From Hysterium pulicare CBS 123377 (Eukaryota; Ascomycota; Dothideomycetes; Hysteriales; Hysteriaceae): a stretch of 64,000 nucleotides of DNA. The DNA lies in contig AJFK01000704.1 of assembly GCA_000467715.1 (NCBI GenBank), forward strand, positions 29,440 through 93,439. The letters run 5' to 3'. The notes beneath the pieces are model-generated. The model was given only the letters and a program-made list of their open reading frames with translations, ran no database searches and was not told where the DNA came from. Shown here piece by piece: positions 55,633-64,000 of this stretch. The position numbers and the translations under genes were made by a program. Position 1 is the first letter of the stretch, and each line of letters starts with the position of its first letter.

Positions 55633-56292
55633 ATGAAGCTGTTCTCCAAGCTACTTACCACTCTACCGCTCTTTGGCTTCATTCGATCTGTCCATGGTCG
55701 ACCTCTGTTAGAAACGCCTGGCAGGCAATACGATATGGCACAAATCAGCAAAAGATTGACTCCAGAAACCTTCTCTCATGCTGCTACTTCTCCCCCCAAA
55801 AGTATCTTCTTTGTCGACCCTTCTTCACCTAAAATCAACCTTTGGTTCGAGACGCATTGGAGATTCGGATATCCGGACGCTTTAGAGGCGGCATTGGTAC
55901 ATGATGGCTTCAAAACCTTCTCCATGAGGGGCCCAGATGATAAGCCGTATTGGACTGCAGGAAGTGTGACGAGGAACCTTGTGTCCCGCGCGAGATATGG
56001 TTGGGTGGCGGCGCCATGTCATGAAATCGCCTCCTCTGACCGACCGAGCGATGAAACGCTTTCTAGAATGCGTACGATCTTGGAGAGAACGTATCCTTCT
56101 ACGGCGATTGCCTTCTGGTGCTTCTTTGGCCTCGCACTGGGATTGCTGCTTCTCTATTTACTCGTGTTTCCGCTGAAGAATGCGTTCCGAAAGCCATCGG
56201 AGCCTGAAACTTCCGATGAGGATGATGACAAGCCTGCCGGTCACATGAGGGAAAGCTCCGATTTTCTGAACAACTCTGGAAATCGAAAATAA
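55633..56292 (+). CDS. secreted or single-pass membrane protein, unknown family (member 1)
   Basis: Single exon, 219 aa, ATG at 55633. The N-terminus (MKLFSKLLTTLPLFGFIRSV) is a likely signal peptide, ending near Gly-Arg. A soluble part of ~140 residues contains GWVAAPCHE and a segment before TYPSTAIAF, then one clear membrane helix (WCFFGLALGLLLLYLLVF, about 162-179), and an acidic, basic-flanked tail (SDEDDDKPAGHMRESS). I recognise no family. It resembles the neighbour at 56869 in layout: signal peptide, middle part with IADVM/RMRTILERTYP-like text just before a hydrophobic stretch. They may be diverged paralogues. Confidence 0.6.
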   Translation: MKLFSKLLTTLPLFGFIRSVHGRPLLETPGRQYDMAQISKRLTPETFSHAATSPPKSIFFVDPSSPKINLWFETHWRFGYPDALEAALVHDGFKTFSMRGPDDKPYWTAGSVTRNLVSRARYGWVAAPCHEIASSDRPSDETLSRMRTILERTYPSTAIAFWCFFGLALGLLLLYLLVFPLKNAFRKPSEPETSDEDDDKPAGHMRESSDFLNNSGNRK

Positions 56293-56383
56293 GCCACTTC
56301 TCTTACCTCTGGATTGGATTGGAAGTTGAATGGAGTTCACGTATCGACCTTGAAGACATGGCTCAGATCCTGGTTCACGAGCA

Positions 56384-56423
56384 GTGGTCTAAAGGCTTGG
56401 TGGTCTAAAGACTTGGTGGTCTG
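56384..56423. repeat. 16-bp tandem repeat, 2.5 units
   Basis: GTGGTCTAAAGGCTTG is followed by GTGGTCTAAAGACTTG and by a half unit GTGGTCTG. It lies just after the 219-aa protein gene. Confidence 0.7.
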
Positions 56424-56591
56424 TTGCTTTGCTCAGTCTGGCTCGCTGAAAAATCGATTTCCTCATGATTCCTCAATGCACGTCTTTATTTCCACGTATC
56501 AACAGCACCTTGAATAGAAACTTTCAACACTAGTAATTCTAATTGTTTTCCACAATACCTACTGTAACTTTGTTTCCACTTTATTCCTTAC

Positions 56592-56846
56592 ATGTGCCGC
56601 CTCATAGGTAAGCTTTTGCCCAAATACGCTCCACCACAACGAGGCTTAGCATTCTTGACTATCCTCGCCATGTACCACGGTTCTGCATCGTGGCTTGAAT
56701 CATATCAGCGACAGGTATATTACAATATGACCTACGCTTTCAAAAATCAATATGTCGTAATCCCACCCGAACGCACGATATTTAGAAAAGAGCACTTCGA
56801 CAGATGGACCTCTCCAAACTCAACTTCCCGCGCCTCGCAAGAATGA
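56592..56846 (+). CDS. hypothetical 84-aa protein
   Basis: An ATG at 56592 opens 84 codons. Residues include a moderately hydrophobic stretch (GLAFLTILAMYHGSASWL) and then a polar, Tyr-rich part (YYNMTYAFKNQYVV). It ends 22 bp before the next gene's ATG, which is tight, so it could instead be an untranslated leader or a non-gene. The protein-like composition in a lineage-specific block is the only support. Confidence 0.3.
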   Translation: MCRLIGKLLPKYAPPQRGLAFLTILAMYHGSASWLESYQRQVYYNMTYAFKNQYVVIPPERTIFRKEHFDRWTSPNSTSRASQE

Positions 56847-56868
56847 ACTAGGAACATTACGTTTGAGA

Positions 56869-58164
56869 ATGAAGATATCAACGCTTCTACTAGAAGGCAT
56901 TACCTTCGCCGCCCTGCCAGCTGCGAACGCTCTACACTTCGATACAGAATTGCCAACGACATCGCTTTCCCCTATTCCAACGGCCTCATCAACCACGGCC
57001 TCATACACCACAAGCCGAAACCAGGATTCGCTCGACACCAAGCGAATCAATGAGACTAACGTCTCCAACCAAACCAACACCACCACATCACCCACCCCTA
57101 CCCAAGAGAGCCATCACAGAGGCATCATCGCCGCCTTCTTCGACTTTATAAGAAACTTCGCTGGAATCTCCGACTCCAACTCCCCTTCTATATCCAGCAC
57201 CACCCAACACACCATCCACTACACCTACTGCAAAACAGGAGTCAAGAAAAGCTACATCTACTTCACGCCGCTCGGGACAAAAGAAGCCGTCATCCACCGA
57301 CCCGGCACCACAGCCCCTCCTCCTGCCCAACCCTCGCCTAAATATAGCAATAGTACTACTACAGCAAAGGAGGAGAAAGACTATGGCTACACAGTCTTCT
57401 ACATCACAACCCCCTGGTACCTAACCTACCCCTCGCACCTCTCCCATGCCCTCCTTTCCATCCCCAACACCACCGCCTCGCACGGTTTAAGCGGGAGCGA
57501 GAGTGGGCGCTTCATACCCCTATTCAAAAGCCTCGAGCAACACAAAAACTACCTGCATAATACCTGCGGATGGAGTATCCTCGGCGATGTATCGAAAGCG
57601 GGCGTGTACAGAGGGGAAGTGGGATACGTAGGCGATGTTCCCTCTTCCGAATACTTCGGTCTGATCGCGGATGTGATGCGCAATACATACCCCGTCTTAG
57701 AAATCGGCCTCGTTCTCGGGTTTACACTCGGTCCGGTCGCGCTCTTTGTGGTTGGGAAGCTGGCGTGGGTTTTGTGCGGTATGGCGGTGAATGTGGTTGT
57801 TTCTTTGGCGGCGTGGGCGAAGTGGTTCGTTGTTGATTTTCTGTATCAGGTTCTGCGCTTGATCGGCGCGGTGGCTTGGTCTGCGGTTTGTTTTGTGGCG
57901 GAGAGGCTTCTTAGAGCAGTTCTTTGGGTTTGTGGTAGGTGGGTGGATAGGGGATGGGAGGAGGTGGAGTTGAGGGATGTGCAGGTGCAGGTGGATCTGC
58001 CGTCTAGTCATGAGGTGGATCTACCGCCGAGTTATGAGGAGGCTGTGGAGGAGCTGGGGGCAGAAGTGGCGTGGCCGGAGCAGAATGAAGATGATATGCG
58101 TCGGGAGGAGCAGACGTGGCGGGATTGGGTTTGGGAGGTTTCGAGATTGTGGCTCTGGTGGTAG
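56869..58164 (+). CDS. secreted-type membrane protein with PY motif, unknown family (member 2)
   Basis: Single exon, 431 aa, ATG at 56869. A signal peptide-like start (MKISTLLLEGITFAALPAAN) is followed by a Ser/Thr-rich stretch with several N-glycosylation sites (NETNVSNQTNTT), then a soluble domain (YTVFYITTPWYL, CGWSILGDVSKAGVYRG). Residues ~280-360 are strongly hydrophobic, with two or more membrane helices. The C-terminal tail, probably cytosolic, has LPPSYEEA, a PPxY motif that binds WW domains of Rsp5-type ubiquitin ligases, so it may be endocytosed through Rsp5. The pre-membrane part IADVMRNTYP parallels member 1. Family unknown. Confidence 0.65.
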   Translation: MKISTLLLEGITFAALPAANALHFDTELPTTSLSPIPTASSTTASYTTSRNQDSLDTKRINETNVSNQTNTTTSPTPTQESHHRGIIAAFFDFIRNFAGISDSNSPSISSTTQHTIHYTYCKTGVKKSYIYFTPLGTKEAVIHRPGTTAPPPAQPSPKYSNSTTTAKEEKDYGYTVFYITTPWYLTYPSHLSHALLSIPNTTASHGLSGSESGRFIPLFKSLEQHKNYLHNTCGWSILGDVSKAGVYRGEVGYVGDVPSSEYFGLIADVMRNTYPVLEIGLVLGFTLGPVALFVVGKLAWVLCGMAVNVVVSLAAWAKWFVVDFLYQVLRLIGAVAWSAVCFVAERLLRAVLWVCGRWVDRGWEEVELRDVQVQVDLPSSHEVDLPPSYEEAVEELGAEVAWPEQNEDDMRREEQTWRDWVWEVSRLWLWW

Positions 58165-58534
58165 ACTGTTACGCTTGATGAGTTGAGCTGGATCATGTCT
58201 CATGAGACTTTTTCTTGACTTTGTAGGAGACTGTGATGCACTGTGATGTACCCTGACGAAAAGCGTAGAAAGATGGTTCGCCTAACGACAGATCGTAAGC
58301 GTCACAGATGCATGGAATAATAAAATGAACGAGTAGAAAGAGTTATTGGTGTCCTATGTGGACGTGGTATCTAGGATACATAGGATGACTCATATAAAAA
58401 ACAAGGCAGAGGTAGGTAGGTACAAAAGGATGCCTCGTATCGACAAACGCCGCCCAATGCATGATACCGCCGTGTGGCCGCAAAACACCAGGCTCCAGAC
58501 CCCTGACCCATGAGACGAAATCATAACATCATAA
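58165..58534. other. intergenic between convergent genes
   Basis: Two 3' flanks. No gene, repeat or RNA recognised. Confidence 0.5.
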
Positions 58535-59202
58535 TCACTGTTTACCCTTCTTCGAGGAGAAGGGCTTGGTGGCGCCCTTGCCCCTATGCTTCGGAAAGGC
58601 GATCGTGTTCCTCGGCTTCTGCCTCTTCTTCTGGATCCTCCCCGATTTCCTCCTCGACTTGGAAGCGGATTTGGGCGGGGGAGCAGTGGCTCCATCGATG
58701 TCCATATCTATCGAACGACCATGTTAGCCCATGACCTTAACGATCAAAAGCTAACAACCAAATCACCGCGTTTATCAAACCCAATGATATCAGAAGAGAC
58801 GCCAAGAAAGTGATAGAAGGATTCATCATGTATCTCGTCCTTGAGTCTCGTCTTGGGGCAAAGTTCCAGGCTCTCAGAAGAAAGGGAGCGCGGAATTGAC
58901 CATGAAAGCTGGGCTGACAAACCTTCTGCTTGCTGGTCCTGCTGTGCTTCCTCCTCCGTTTTTGAAGCTGAGTACGCGTTAGAAAAAGCGCCGAGAAGGG
59001 CTTTGGAGGTGAGTGTGGAAGTAGTACCTTCTTCTGCATCTATGTCCATCTCTTGTTCTTTTGTGGGTCGCGGTTGCGATGCGAGCTCGAGGAGCTTTGC
59101 GGATAGTCGCTCGGTTCGTGCAGCTTCGACGGGACCGAAAACTCGAGTGCGGAGTTTTGAGCGGTTGGATTTTTTGACACTTGATCTCAAACCTTTTGCC
59201 AT
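58535..59202 (-). CDS. LLP/DUF2423-type nucleolar protein (human LLPH-like)
   Basis: Exons 59202-58923 and 58707-58535, with a 215-nt intron (GTTTGT...ATAG); 150 aa. It starts MAKGLRSSVKKSNRSKLRTR, then FGPVEAARTERLSAKLLELA, the typical start of DUF2423 proteins (yeast UPF0642 YBL028C-like; animal LLP homologue). The middle is acidic (MDIDAEEG) and the end is basic (GRIQKKRQKPRNTIAFPKHR and KPFSSKKGKQ). The family is nucleolar and linked to ribosome synthesis. The codon spanning the intron restores an AEDMDIDG acidic patch. The intron is long and leaves an open frame inside, so unspliced transcripts would encode a different tail. Divergent neighbour: siz1. Confidence 0.87.
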
Positions 59203-59902
59203 TTTGAAGTGTGTGGAGTGAGATTGGCTATTCCGAGTGTTGAAGACGCGTAGATGTCGGCGTGGGTCGCGCGGTGTGAGGCGTGTGGGCGGTCGCAGAA
59301 AAGTTTGTTGGAAGAGAAGTGAAATGGTCGGCGGCAGAGGCTGCAGACGCCCGAATTTTGTAGTGGCGGGGGCGGGCAAGGCGGTCTGCGGCCTGGGCTG
59401 CCCTCTGACTGGCCTGCACCGCGTGACTTGCCGGCTAGCTCGATTGGCGTCTCTAGGCTGACGGGTTGCTGCTTGCTGCCTGAGGGCCAACCACAGGAAA
59501 TCGATAACGGAATCAGACGCCGAAGGTCGTCCAAACAGGTCTTGGATTTGTTAGACTTCTACGGCGTTGCTATTGTAGAGAGCCACCTCGGGTAGAGAGG
59601 TCCAAGTATTGCTGTTGCCATTTGCTAAACTGCCGGAAGGCTCGCCCATCACTTGCAACTCGTCACCACTGAAGGAACTCGCCGGTCCGCACCCATTGAA
59701 ACGGGCCTTGGAAACTCTTCACGCTGGGCTTGCCGTGACTTCAATCATTCACTCGCCCTCCGCCCCTGCTCTTTGGCCGTCCCCTGCCTTCCATGTCTCT
59801 ATCTCCAGCTGCTAGATCTGGCTTCCCTCTCCTCGCTATTATTGGCGTCCTATCTTCCTTTCTGCCCTGATTGTCGCACACGCTCCCGCTTTTCCTGAAG
59901 GC
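59203..59902. promoter_or_regulatory. divergent promoter region LLP gene / siz1
   Basis: 700 bp between divergent starts. CT-rich blocks precede siz1 (about 59745-59880). No specific factor site was assigned. Confidence 0.45.
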
Positions 59903-61945
59903 ATGGCCTCTCATGGATCCGTCCATACCCAAGCCCAGTCACTCCACGCCAGAGTCAAGCAGCTGGTAAACAATGACTTGAAAGCAATCTGCAGAGAAGA
60001 GCATCTGCAAGTCTCCGGCGTCAAGTCTGCCCTGCAGCAAAGAGTCATAAACCGTATGCCGCCTCACTTGTGAATGTCCACCCACATGCGCAATGGAAGC
60101 TAATGAATTTCTTCACTTCAGTCATAGATAGCCTGGCCCAAAACCAGGACGTTCAGGGCATCCACCGACTTCGATTTCGAATTGCCAACGCCGGCCAAGC
60201 TCCCCCACCAAACACCTACGGCGCAGCAGGTCCCGCATATCCTAACTCCTCACCTCCGATTGCTGCACCTTATGACATGCCGAATGGGTACGGACGCCCT
60301 ATGGCGCATGCCACTCCTGCGCGGTTTCAGCGTACGTTTCCTCGCATATTGGTTTGGGGCAGCTGGTAACGTGCGAACAGACAGAGTAGGCTTCAAAGAC
60401 AGCCCGTTCTATGAAATCAGAGAATCACTGGCACCACCTTTGAATCTAGAAGGTAAGGATTCCACGTCAAGATGTTGTTGAATTTTGGCCAAGACTAACC
60501 ATCTAAAGTCACTCCGAACCATCGAACGAGCACGACAGGGCATCTCACACTCAACCCGGAAACATGTAATCGACTCAAGGCTGATAGCAGTCTGCGGATC
60601 ATGCTATTCTCGGCCCTCGACCAACCCGTTGGGCAGTATTCGCGTGCTGACATCGCTTTTCCTGGGCAGGTCGAAGTCAGACTCAATGGCGATGAAGTCA
60701 AGGCAAATTACAAGGGCCTGAAAAACAAACCGGGTTCAACGAGGCCTGCAGATATCACCGAGTATGTTCGGAAACTACCCAACTACAAGAACAATGTTCT
60801 TATAACATATGCCCTTACCCAAAAGGCGAGTGAAACGCGCGAAAAAAGCGAGGTCTCTTTATCCCTCTTTTTCCCTTGCTGGGGAGATGATGTTGACAAT
60901 CGTAGCAGAAATATACAGTCATCGTAAATCTGGTTAAGAAACGATCTGTGGATGAATTGACTGATCGCATAAAACGGAGAAGTATCATTCCCAAACAAAA
61001 AGTCATCGATGAGAGTACGTGCTAAGAGATGTGTCCGTGGAAGTGTTTGGGCGCTTACTTTATTGTCTAGTGCGCAGGAAAGCAGATGATCCCGACATCG
61101 TCTTTTCTTCGACTGTGATGTCACTAAAGGATCCAGTGTCTACGTTACGAATCGCCACTCCATGCAGAACGGTCCACTGCAACCATAATCAGTGTTTCGA
61201 TGCCGCCTCCTTCCTCCAGCTGCAGGAACAGGCTCCTACTTGGACCTGTCCCATATGTCACAAGGGAGTCTCGTTTGAGGCATTGGCGGTGGATGAGTGA
61301 GAACATGGCCTTTGACGAGATGAGAAATCCGGGCTGACTGAATACAGATACGTGCAAGGGATTTTAAGTTCCGTTCCTTCATCTGCCGAACAAGTGACGA
61401 TCGAGCCAAACGGAGAATGGTCCACAGGCAGCAACACCGAAAACAAAGCGCCTCGAAATAATGGAGCTGCGAGTTATGATGATGACAGCGATAATGAACT
61501 GGTTGAAATTCCGTCTTATCGGATTACGAACATCAAGAGCGAAGCTATGAATACACCCCAATCTCTGGCACGGACACCTCCACTCTCTTCGCGAGAAGCT
61601 TCATCGGCTCCTAGGAGCAACAAAAGGGGTTCTGAAGTGATAGATCTCACTCTGAGTGACGACGATGACGAGCCAGTGAGGCCAGCAAAGAAGGTAGCGT
61701 ACAATACCCCAAATAGCCTCCCTGATCCCCCGCGAAATGGACATCGGCCTTCAAGTTATTCGAGTAATGCTGGGTTACATACTCGTCCTCTACCTCAGAC
61801 TTCAAACGGCTTGAATCCATTTAGAGTGGATCTCCGTCCCCCGCAACAGCATCACAGTCCTTATAATGTTCCTCGGGCTCCTCAACTGCCGTCTAGTCAC
61901 CCAAACCAAGGATCCTACTACAATGGCTACGGCAGTTCCCCTTGA
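59903..61945 (+). CDS. siz1: SIZ/PIAS-type E3 SUMO ligase
   Basis: Seven exons: 59903-60053, 60122-60331, 60381-60452, 60509-60825, 60909-61014, 61071-61296 and 61348-61945; 559 aa. A SAP-like region (LKAICREEHLQVSGVKSALQ) starts the protein. A PINIT-like domain follows (~125-275; RIMLFSALDQPV, IAFPGQVEVRLNG). The SP-RING (~295-360) has TPCRTVHCNHNQCFD and WTCPICHKG. The tail includes EVIDLTLSDDDDE (a SUMO-interaction motif) and is otherwise disordered. It should attach SUMO to nuclear proteins. Intron 4 has a GC-AG border: AAG|GCGAGT at 60826. Using it gives the uninterrupted ALTQKKYTVIVNLVKK; the other option, a GTCTCT donor at 60859 in the same phase, would insert 11 residues. All other introns are GT-AG. 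Confidence 0.92.
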
Positions 61946-62829
61946 TGAATTACTCCAATTTGACCAAGCTAATCTCATTTTGGTATGTAGGCCAGACATA
62001 GGCGGTCTCATGCGGATCGTGTCTAACCTAACGCCAGCATGACGTTACTTTGTCGGAGGAAACGGAAATGATAGAATTCACGATGATGAAAGAATTTATT
62101 CCGCTCTCTCCATCTATTAGGCATGAAATGACGGACAGGTACGTTGAGGATCTTCTTCAAGATCCTGCCCTGCAGTCATTATTTAATTTTTCCCACTTCC
62201 AAGTTTTCTGTCGGCGGCATGATTCAGGAGAATCAAATGCTTTTTGTTATGGCATGGCGCTGGAATGATAATGGCCGGCGTAATGGCAACGGTTCGATGA
62301 TATCCTGGGAATCTGGACGGGAATCTGCGATCGAGATGGGCATCTTATTCTGTACTGTCTGCTTACTTACTTTAAAACTGCTTCTACGGACTTGCGGGTT
62401 TTGCAGAGGAGGATGCCAATTTGGGCTGCGTGTATGGTTGGAGGGCGAAAGGGTAGGGTGCGGAGGACTGGGACTCTTTTGATCATGAACCCAATATAAT
62501 AACGGAGGCCGTCTCGTACGTACACCTTATTATTTTTCGGGTTTATGTGTGCGTCGTCGGGTTGCTGAAGCTAGTTTCTATCCAGAGGTCTTTAATGCCA
62601 AGTATAAACCTTCACTTTCTCTTTTTTTCCTAAATCCTAGTCTAATCACTGGCTTAGAAACGCGTATGTCACCTTTGCAAGTCGAAGTTTTCTTTCTTAA
62701 TGTATTTCCTCTACAGGCCTAAACGAACCCAGGACCACCAAACTTAACTCGGGGTAACGAAGACCCAAACCTTAGAGTAAACTCGCAGGAAAAAGTCCAC
62801 CGTGCGCCAAACAAAATTCCACTCCCAAG
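61946..62829. other. intergenic between siz1 and 2EXR-like gene
   Basis: 3' flank of siz1 and promoter side of the last gene. The open frame at 62144-62482 has no protein-like features. Confidence 0.5.
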
Positions 62830-63591
62830 ATGAGCATCCAAGAACCTCGAGGGTACTTGGACTTCCTCGCCTTACCGAAGGAACTACGTCTCATGGTTTA
62901 CGAGCAGCTTCCCCGAACTACTAGGCACTACAATTTCACGCATACCGTCATGCGCATCTTCAATCCAACATTGCTTGACGCACCTAGTGCAACGACATCT
63001 CAGCTCACTCTTGTGGACGTAGTTCTTCCTATGGCTATTCTATCGACATGCAAATTAATCCACGACGAGGCAAAACCAATCATACAACGATCCATCCCTC
63101 CTCTCAGAATTATTTCGGATACGGAATCATTCTTCGACATGATAAATTTCCTCATATGGGCAGCCGTTGGTTCATTCGATGAGACGGTCACCACTTCAGC
63201 CTCGTTCAACTGCTTGGTCAAGTTGTGCGAGTCTTCGAATCCTAGGGACATCATCAAATCCTGGATCCATACCTCAAACTGTGCACTCAACCACTGTCGC
63301 CGTTTCGAATTGGCTCTCTATCAGCACCCGCAGAGCACCGGTAAACATTCACTGGTGCGACTGCTCACTCTTTATGCACCCCGCCTCCATTATGCGTTCG
63401 GGTGGAATATTGACATCCATATCATACTTCCATCTCCTTACTTGTTCAATGACAAGGCCGAGACGATGGGATTGCTTGAGGAGGTTCGGAAAGCATCGAC
63501 ATGGTTCGACGACCGAGCTCAGCGTTGGCAGAGTCTGGAGTGTAAGGTAGTCGAGGAAGACGAGTGGGAGGAGAAATGGATGGCTTCTTAG
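62830..63591 (+). CDS. 2EXR/F-box-like domain protein
   Basis: Single exon, 253 aa, ATG at 62830. The N-terminus LDFLALPKELRLMVYEQLPR is the F-box-like (2EXR) motif of a large fungal family, as in the broken gene at 14038-14921. A helical block STCKLIHDEAKPII follows, again family-typical. The rest is unassigned, with an acidic end (EEDEWEEKW). These proteins are common in expanded fungal families; the molecular role is unknown, perhaps ubiquitin-ligase substrate binding. No intron is needed. It appears intact. Confidence 0.78.
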   Translation: MSIQEPRGYLDFLALPKELRLMVYEQLPRTTRHYNFTHTVMRIFNPTLLDAPSATTSQLTLVDVVLPMAILSTCKLIHDEAKPIIQRSIPPLRIISDTESFFDMINFLIWAAVGSFDETVTTSASFNCLVKLCESSNPRDIIKSWIHTSNCALNHCRRFELALYQHPQSTGKHSLVRLLTLYAPRLHYAFGWNIDIHIILPSPYLFNDKAETMGLLEEVRKASTWFDDRAQRWQSLECKVVEEDEWEEKWMAS

Positions 63592-64000
63592 TTCACGATG
63601 GCCCGGGTCAGCGTCAGACTTGGTGGGAAGGCGAAAATTTACCATGGTGGTAAGTGTAGCGATCGATGCGAAAAGTAATCTAGCATATACGGCACAGGTG
63701 CAGCGGGTAAGAACATAAGCATTTGGCCTGGAAAAGTATCTCAATCAAAACAGACTCCGGTTTAGCTTCTTTCTTCATCTTCAGAAAATAGGCTTCTCTT
63801 ATATGTTTTAAGCAAATTCTTTTTAGAACGGAAAAGAGGAATCCCTTGTGCCAAGCTTCTCCCTTCACCTATGACTTCACTCTGAAGCAACTTCCAATTA
63901 CCGGCGATTCACTGAGGGGCGAGGCGGTGAAGACCTTTGATCCGTTTTTGTCCTTTGCAAAACAACACCTTCAACGGCTCGTCCCCCAACTTACTACGAC
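63592..64000. other. right edge, no gene seen
   Basis: 3' flank of the 2EXR-like gene up to the window end. The minus-strand frame at 63680-63868 is short, basic and not protein-like. Nothing else was seen. Confidence 0.45.

Noticed and set aside
1-64000. CRISPR arrays, transposons, tRNA and rRNA genes
   Set aside because: None was found by eye. CRISPR is not expected in a fungus, and no terminal repeats or transposase/reverse-transcriptase frames were seen.

Overview
The window is nuclear DNA of a filamentous ascomycete (Pezizomycotina). Genes carry short GT-AG introns (about 45-230 nt) with fungal donors such as GTAAGT, lie on both strands without operons, and include fungal families (HET domain, Erf4, TM198-like, DUF2423, Nta1, long Tho2). 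The mix suggests Leotiomycetes, but that is inference.

Layout. 1-7.9 kb: a possible gene end at the left edge, an unusual Rpb12-like zinc-ribbon protein (-), the ubiquinone kinase-like ATPase Coq8 (-), the N-terminal amidase Nta1 (+) and ribosomal protein eL39 (-), whose three tiny exons are easy to miss. 8.6-20.7 kb is an accessory stretch: two related BTB genes flanking a P/Q-repeat protein, a short-chain dehydrogenase, a broken F-box-like gene, an F-box protein, a secreted TNT-type NAD glycohydrolase and a HET-domain protein. 21.9-42.0 kb is core metabolism and chromatin: Tho2 (2547 aa), 5-aminolevulinate synthase, a SAM-SNF2 ATPase of 1884 aa, and glutathione synthetase. 42.0-44.2 kb is a long region with no convincing gene. 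44.2-50.6 kb: a TM198-like multi-pass protein with a long tail, and the Ras palmitoyltransferase subunit Erf4. 51.6-58.2 kb is again lineage-specific: a 110-aa basic protein, a kinase-RING fusion, and two secreted or membrane proteins that may be paralogues, one with a PY motif. 58.5-63.6 kb: an LLP/DUF2423 nucleolar protein diverging from a SIZ/PIAS SUMO ligase with one GC-AG intron, then a 2EXR/F-box-like protein.

The genes do not form one pathway. The items most worth follow-up are the kinase-RING protein with a Far1/Ste5-like RING, the HET plus secreted NADase pair inside the accessory island, the Rpb12-like protein that has lost a zinc ligand, and the repeat-bearing N-terminal extension of Coq8. 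Exon borders were worked out by eye from splice consensus, reading frame and family conservation; no database search was run.
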